Below are positions 30,567 through 34,434 of a stretch of 34,434 nt of DNA, piece by piece (positions within the stretch are counted from its first letter, which is position 1; every line of letters starts with the position of its first letter). The position numbers were made by a program, and so were the translations under genes. The notes under the pieces are model-generated. The model saw nothing but the letters and a program-made list of their open reading frames with translations, was not told where the DNA came from and searched no databases. The DNA comes from an uncultured Clostridium sp. (lineage in GTDB: Bacteria > Cyanobacteriota > Vampirovibrionia > Gastranaerophilales > Gastranaerophilaceae), in the NCBI GenBank assembly GCA_905212085.1, contig CAJMDF010000019.1:1-34434 (forward strand), in the 5' to 3' direction.

Positions 30567-30614
30567 CTTTTTGTGTAATAGGGAATTCCAAGGAATTTCC
30601 TATTACACAAAAAG
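30567..30614. repeat. 23-bp near-perfect inverted repeat between pheT and spoIIAA
   Basis: The arm from 30,567 (CTTTTTGTGTAATAGGGAAT...) and its complement ending at 30,614 pair over 23 positions with one mismatch, around a two-base loop. It lies between the pheT terminator and the spoIIA operon. It could be a small interspersed element, a protein-binding palindrome or a second terminator. Confidence 0.85.
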
Positions 30615-30651
30615 ACTGCCGTCCAAAGTTTCTCTCTCTGGACAGCAGCCT
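30605..30651 (-). terminator. Intrinsic terminator of pheT
   Basis: On the minus strand CTGCTGTCCA and TGGACGGCAG form a ten-pair stem (one G-U) followed by TCTTTTTG. The opposite strand also shows a T-rich run (TTTTCTTT), so it may work in both directions. Confidence 0.85.
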
Positions 30652-30667
30652 TTTCTTTCCTTCAAAA

Positions 30668-33088
30668 TCAGCTTCTCAGCTCAATTCCATACGTCTTATT
30701 CAGCTGTTTCAGCACTTTCTTGACATATCCGTCAACGGTATCTGCCTTGAACGCCTCTTCCTTCGGAGTGAAGAGAACGGTAAATGCCATCGATTTCTTA
30801 TCGGCTGCGATCTGTCTGCCCTCGTATACGTCGAACAGGCTAACATCCTTGACGTAAGCACAAGCCTCGCGGATACAGCCCTCAACCTGTCCGCAGGTGA
30901 TGTCTTTGTCCATAACCAGCGCCAGATCACGTTTTTCCTCCGGGAATTTTGGAAGCGGCTCAAATACTTTGGCTTTTCCATACCATTTCTCCAGCGCTTT
31001 CATGCTGATCTCCAACACATACGCATCTTCGCGCATTGCCTCTTCCTTCATGATCTCATATTTTACCTTACCGAGGTAACCAATCTCCTCGCCCTCGCAG
31101 AAGATCGCTGCGGTCTGATACGGATGCAGGAACGGTTTCTCTGCTTTTTCATAGTTAAAAGTAATATTTAAAACATCGGCAACTGCCTCTGCCATTCCCT
31201 TTAAGGTAAAGAAGGACTCTTCCTTACCAAATGCACCGATGCACAGCGTCTCTCGCTCTTCCGGATATTCCGTCAGAGGCAGGGACTTCGGAATAAATGC
31301 ATTTCCAATCTCGAAGATACGTCCCTCGAAGATGCCTCTCTTCTGGTTGCGTCCCATCGCATGAATCATCTGCGGTGCCAGTGTTGTTCTCATCAGGGAC
31401 AGATCCTCGTTGATCGGATTCATGATGCGGATCGCCCTGCGCTCTGGCGCGTCCTCTGCAAATCCCATTTCATCCAGATCCGACGGGGAGAAAAAGGAAT
31501 AGTGGATTCCCTCAAATGCGCCAACACTGCACAGCGTTCTCTTTACTTTCAGAATGGTTCTCTGACGCAGGTTGCTTCCACCGATCGTCACCTTAGCACT
31601 CGGCAGGAAGGTCGATGTGATGTGATCGTAGCCGTACATACGGATCACTTCCTCGGCAACATCCGGATAATCTTCCATATCCTCACGGTATGCCGGGAAG
31701 TGCATGGTCAGCTCGTCGCCGTTAATTTCCGGCTGGAAGTTTAAGCCGGTCAGGATGCGTAAGATATCCTCGTCCGGAACGGTAATACCCAGAACAGCGT
31801 TTACCTTCTTAACACTTGTCTTGAAGGTGGTCGGCTCTAAGGAGTTTCCGGTATTTACATTTTTATGGGTCTTGGAAATCTTACCAGCTCCCAGCTCCTC
31901 AACCAGGTGCAGAGCACGTTTCATCGCCATCTCGGTTGTGTACTCATCGACGCCCTTAGAATATCGCTGGCTCGCGTCGGATCCCTGTCCTAATGCACGG
32001 GAGCTTCTGCGGATGTTGTCACGGGCAAATTTAGCTGCCTCGAACATCACTTCCGTCGTGGTATCACGGATCTCAGAATTTAAACCACCCATGATTCCGG
32101 CAAGTGCTACCGGCTTTTTGCCGTCGCAGATAACCAGATTGTTCGGATTTAAGGTAAATTCTTTCTCATCCAGCGTCACGATCTTCTCGCCCTCGGCCGC
32201 ACGTCTTACGTTGATCGCATTGCCCTCCAGATAATCGCAGTCAAACGCATGAAGCGGCTGACCTAACTCACGCATGATATAGTTTGTAATATCAACAATA
32301 TTGGAAATGGAATTATTTCCTACCAAAGCCAGACGTCGTCTCATCCATGCCGGGGACTGACCCAGTTTTACGTCATATACATAGTGTGCAATGTAACGCG
32401 GGCAAAGATCCTGTGCCTCTACCGTTACATTGAAGCCTTCTTTCTCAACTTCTGTCTCAGTGTAATCCAGTGCCGGTGTCTTGAGCGGCTCGCCCAGTGC
32501 AGCAGCAACCTCTCTTGCCAGACCGAAAATACTCTGGCAGTCCGGACGGTTTGCCGTGATAGAAACATCGAAGATCCAGTCATTTAAGTCGGTCAGCTCT
32601 TTGACATCCGAACCAATTTCCGCATCCTCCGGCAGAACCAGCAATCCGTTGTAACCAGCACCCGGATACAGATCCTCGTTTAAGCCAAGCTCGGTACCGG
32701 AACACAGCATACCCTGGGACTCATAACCTCTCAATTTACCCTTTTTAATGGTGGCCACGCCCTCGATCGTCACATGATCTTTTGCAGTTGCATATACTTT
32801 TGCGCCAATCATGGCAACTGGGAATTTTCCGCCAGCTTTTACATTATCAGCGCCACAGCAGATCTGTAAGAGTTCCGGACCACCTACATTGACCTGGCAC
32901 ACATGAAGATGTGTTTCCGGAATCGGCTCACAGGAGTCAACATAACCAACGACGATGCCGCTGATATCCTTGCCAACCTGCCATTTTTCTTCTACCTCAA
33001 ATCCACAGTCAAAAAGCTTCTTCTCCAGCTCATCTGCGGAAATATTAATATCTACATAATCTTTTAACCAGCTTAACGGTACAAGCAT
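30668..33088 (-). CDS. pheT: Phenylalanyl-tRNA synthetase beta subunit
   Basis: PheT (806 aa). It starts MLVPLSWLKDYVDI, then an EMAP/tRNA-binding domain (VVGYVDSCEPIPETHLHVCQ), and B3/B4 editing domain with ANRPDCQSIFGLAREVAAAL. The core includes NNSISNIVDITNYIM and LGQPLHAFDCDYL. B5 and catalytic-like regions follow, and a C-terminal FDX-ACB domain (FPEEKRDLALVMDKDITC). The length is normal. It starts 20 bases after pheS in the same T-box-controlled operon. Confidence 0.97.
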   Translation of the reverse strand: MLVPLSWLKDYVDINISADELEKKLFDCGFEVEEKWQVGKDISGIVVGYVDSCEPIPETHLHVCQVNVGGPELLQICCGADNVKAGGKFPVAMIGAKVYATAKDHVTIEGVATIKKGKLRGYESQGMLCSGTELGLNEDLYPGAGYNGLLVLPEDAEIGSDVKELTDLNDWIFDVSITANRPDCQSIFGLAREVAAALGEPLKTPALDYTETEVEKEGFNVTVEAQDLCPRYIAHYVYDVKLGQSPAWMRRRLALVGNNSISNIVDITNYIMRELGQPLHAFDCDYLEGNAINVRRAAEGEKIVTLDEKEFTLNPNNLVICDGKKPVALAGIMGGLNSEIRDTTTEVMFEAAKFARDNIRRSSRALGQGSDASQRYSKGVDEYTTEMAMKRALHLVEELGAGKISKTHKNVNTGNSLEPTTFKTSVKKVNAVLGITVPDEDILRILTGLNFQPEINGDELTMHFPAYREDMEDYPDVAEEVIRMYGYDHITSTFLPSAKVTIGGSNLRQRTILKVKRTLCSVGAFEGIHYSFFSPSDLDEMGFAEDAPERRAIRIMNPINEDLSLMRTTLAPQMIHAMGRNQKRGIFEGRIFEIGNAFIPKSLPLTEYPEERETLCIGAFGKEESFFTLKGMAEAVADVLNITFNYEKAEKPFLHPYQTAAIFCEGEEIGYLGKVKYEIMKEEAMREDAYVLEISMKALEKWYGKAKVFEPLPKFPEEKRDLALVMDKDITCGQVEGCIREACAYVKDVSLFDVYEGRQIAADKKSMAFTVLFTPKEEAFKADTVDGYVKKVLKQLNKTYGIELRS

Positions 33089-33108
33089 TTCTAATCCTCC
33101 TGTCCTGA

Positions 33109-34152
33109 TCAGTCATCGATCTGATCCAGCACACGCAGATCAGACTCAAAAAGCATCTTGATGTTGTTGATGCCGTATTTCAGCATTGCGATACGCTCCA
33201 GACCCAATCCGAATGCGAATCCACTATATTTATTGGAATCAATGCCGCAGTTTTCCAGTACCTTCTTATTTACCACACCAGCGCCGAGAACCTCGATCCA
33301 GCCTGTTTCCTTGCACAGACGGCAGCCCTTGCCGCCGCACTGGAAGCAGCTTACATCGACCTCAACAGAAGGCTCCGTGAACGGGAAATAGGACGGACGA
33401 AGTCTCGTTTTTGTCTGCTCACCGAAAATTCTCTGAACAAACATATCCAGCATACCCTTTAAATCACACAGGGTGATGCCCTCATCAACAACCAGACCTT
33501 CCATCTGGCTGAACATCGGAGAATGGGTCGCATCATCGTCAGAACGGAATACTTTACCCGGGGAAACAACCTTGATCGGCGGTTTTTTCGCTTCCATAAC
33601 ATGAACTTGTCCAGCCGATGTCTGGGTACGGAGCAAGAATTCCGGAGACAGATAGAATGTATCCTGCATATCGCGCGCCGGATGATCCTGCGGTGTATTT
33701 AAAGCTGTAAAGTTATAATAATCGGTCTCGATCTCGGTTCCCTCATATACCTCAAATCCCATAGAGGTGAAGATATCCGTCAGCTGATTGCGGACCGTCG
33801 TAACTGGATGCAGATTACCGTAACGGATTTTAACCGGCGGCATCGTGATATCAATCTTCTCCGATTCATAGCGCTGCTGCTGCTCTTTCTCTTTTAATTT
33901 CTGATCCAGCTCGTCAAAGAAATTGTTTGCCCACTCCTTGGCGCCGTTGATAGTCTTACCAAATTCCGCTTTCTGGTCATTGGCAACATTGCGCATTTCT
34001 TTCATCAGCAGACCAATTCTGCCCTGCTTATTATCCAGAAAGGTCTTCTTAAACTCATAGACACTCTTGGAAGTCGTCAGAGCATCCGCACCCTGGCGGA
34101 TTTCCTCTTTGATCGCAGTGATCACTTCATTCAGTTCTTTTAAATCCTGCAT
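33109..34152 (-). CDS. pheS: Phenylalanyl-tRNA synthetase alpha subunit (second, clostridial)
   Basis: PheS of 347 residues with N-terminal coiled coil, NFTALNTPQDHPARDMQDTF, LLRTQTSAGQVHVMEAKKPP, VSPGKVFRSDDDATHSP, RPSYFPFTEPSVEVDVSCFQ, a CxxC-x4-CxxC element and GFAFGLGLERIAMLKYG. It diverges clearly from the pheS at 23,068 in sequence and codon use. AAGGAGAG lies before the ATG. It is first in a pheS-pheT operon preceded by a T-box leader, the standard firmicute arrangement. Confidence 0.97.
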   Translation of the reverse strand: MQDLKELNEVITAIKEEIRQGADALTTSKSVYEFKKTFLDNKQGRIGLLMKEMRNVANDQKAEFGKTINGAKEWANNFFDELDQKLKEKEQQQRYESEKIDITMPPVKIRYGNLHPVTTVRNQLTDIFTSMGFEVYEGTEIETDYYNFTALNTPQDHPARDMQDTFYLSPEFLLRTQTSAGQVHVMEAKKPPIKVVSPGKVFRSDDDATHSPMFSQMEGLVVDEGITLCDLKGMLDMFVQRIFGEQTKTRLRPSYFPFTEPSVEVDVSCFQCGGKGCRLCKETGWIEVLGAGVVNKKVLENCGIDSNKYSGFAFGLGLERIAMLKYGINNIKMLFESDLRVLDQIDD

Positions 34153-34283
34153 GATTTCTCTCCTTCTATTACTTTTGTTGCTTTTTATCTTGATATTGCT
34201 TTAACTTGTGGACACGAATTTGTGCATAAAGGATGTTCTCTGGCACATTCGGGCGTCTCGCGCGGTCGCTTGCGACATGACAT

Positions 34284-34434
34284 AAAAAAATCCCTTCGCA
34301 CAAAACGTGCAAAGGGACGATCATATCTATACCGCGGTACCACCCAGCTTCCTGTCGGCAGGTCATTTTTTCATCTGCCACAGACACTTTCCGGTATGTA
34401 ACGTACACCAGACGGCAATGCCTACTCTAAATTT
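34284..34434 (-). promoter_or_regulatory. T-box leader of the pheST operon, 3' portion
   Basis: On the minus strand GGGTGGTACCGCGG (34,345-34,333) is the conserved T-box that binds the acceptor end of uncharged tRNA. It is followed by a strong terminator hairpin (TCCCTTTGCACG with TGTGCGAAGGGA, 34,291-34,317) and a T-tract to 34,284. The specifier stem is incomplete or beyond the window edge, so Phe specificity is inferred from the downstream genes. Confidence 0.92.

Noticed and set aside
29945..31171. Plus-strand open frame of 408 codons
   Set aside because: It runs antisense across spoIIAB, spoIIAA and pheT with no family features; a shadow frame of GC-richer genes.
34169..34408. Minus-strand frame of 79 codons upstream of pheS
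   Set aside because: It lies across the T-box and its terminator hairpin, which are structural RNA.
28404..34434. Sporulation and PheRS genes acquired by lateral transfer into the AT-rich genome
   Set aside because: The block ends inside spoVAA and inside a prepilin at the same bases, lacks mobility genes, and duplicates pheS. A false assembly join explains this better.

Overview
The window joins DNA from two unrelated bacteria. Positions 1 to about 28,400 are AT-rich, with codons dominated by TTA, ATA, AGA and AAA. They encode a Gram-negative gene set: kdsA for LPS Kdo, panB/panC, coaD, a membrane-anchored YvcK, a GH57 branching enzyme, a SepIVA/DivIVA-like coiled-coil protein and four type IV prepilin-like proteins. 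I infer a gut member of the Gastranaerophilales (Vampirovibrionia, 'Melainabacteria'). From about 28,400 to the end the base composition rises sharply, codons become CTG/ATC/GGC-rich, and the genes are those of an endospore-forming Clostridium relative, probably Lachnospiraceae: T-box, pheS, pheT, spoIIAA, spoIIAB, sigF, a small membrane protein and the start of spoVAA. At the join both a prepilin gene and spoVAA are cut, and pheS occurs twice (23,068 and 33,109). An assembly chimera is by far the simplest reading.

Left part: a GH57 enzyme (-), rpsT, a membrane PD-(D/E)XK-like protein, pxpA, then a tight yvcK-panB-panC-membrane protein run. Next come an L10 leader with rplJ-rplL, prepilin 1, a convergent two-gene helicase/nuclease operon (AddAB-like but rearranged), a DUF2582-like winged helix gene, an HExxH protein, coaD and the SepIVA-like gene. 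The rpmG-trnW-secE-nusG-rplK-rplA run carries two L1-binding-site mimics. It is followed by prepilin 2, kdsA, an MBL hydrolase, pheS, prepilin 3 (-), a SIS protein and gatB (-), and prepilin 4 (-), which is cut at the join.

The most interesting system is the prepilin set. Genes 1 and 2 sit directly behind rplL and rplA. Each begins with a nearly identical 208-bp module holding a terminator, a TTGAAA-N17-TATAAT promoter, a ribosome binding site and a 28-codon constant leader, ending just after a G10 tract. Gene 3 has a different leader but the same promoter type and its own 10-base G/C tract. In all three the leader is exactly one base out of frame with the prepilin; 11 (or 8) bases would restore one open frame. 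This looks like slipped-strand ON/OFF switching of surface pilins, with assembly undercounting as the main alternative. A second pattern is three genes (2460+, 21577+, 24790-) whose ATG lies exactly seven bases past the -10 box without a ribosome binding site, which suggests leaderless mRNAs.
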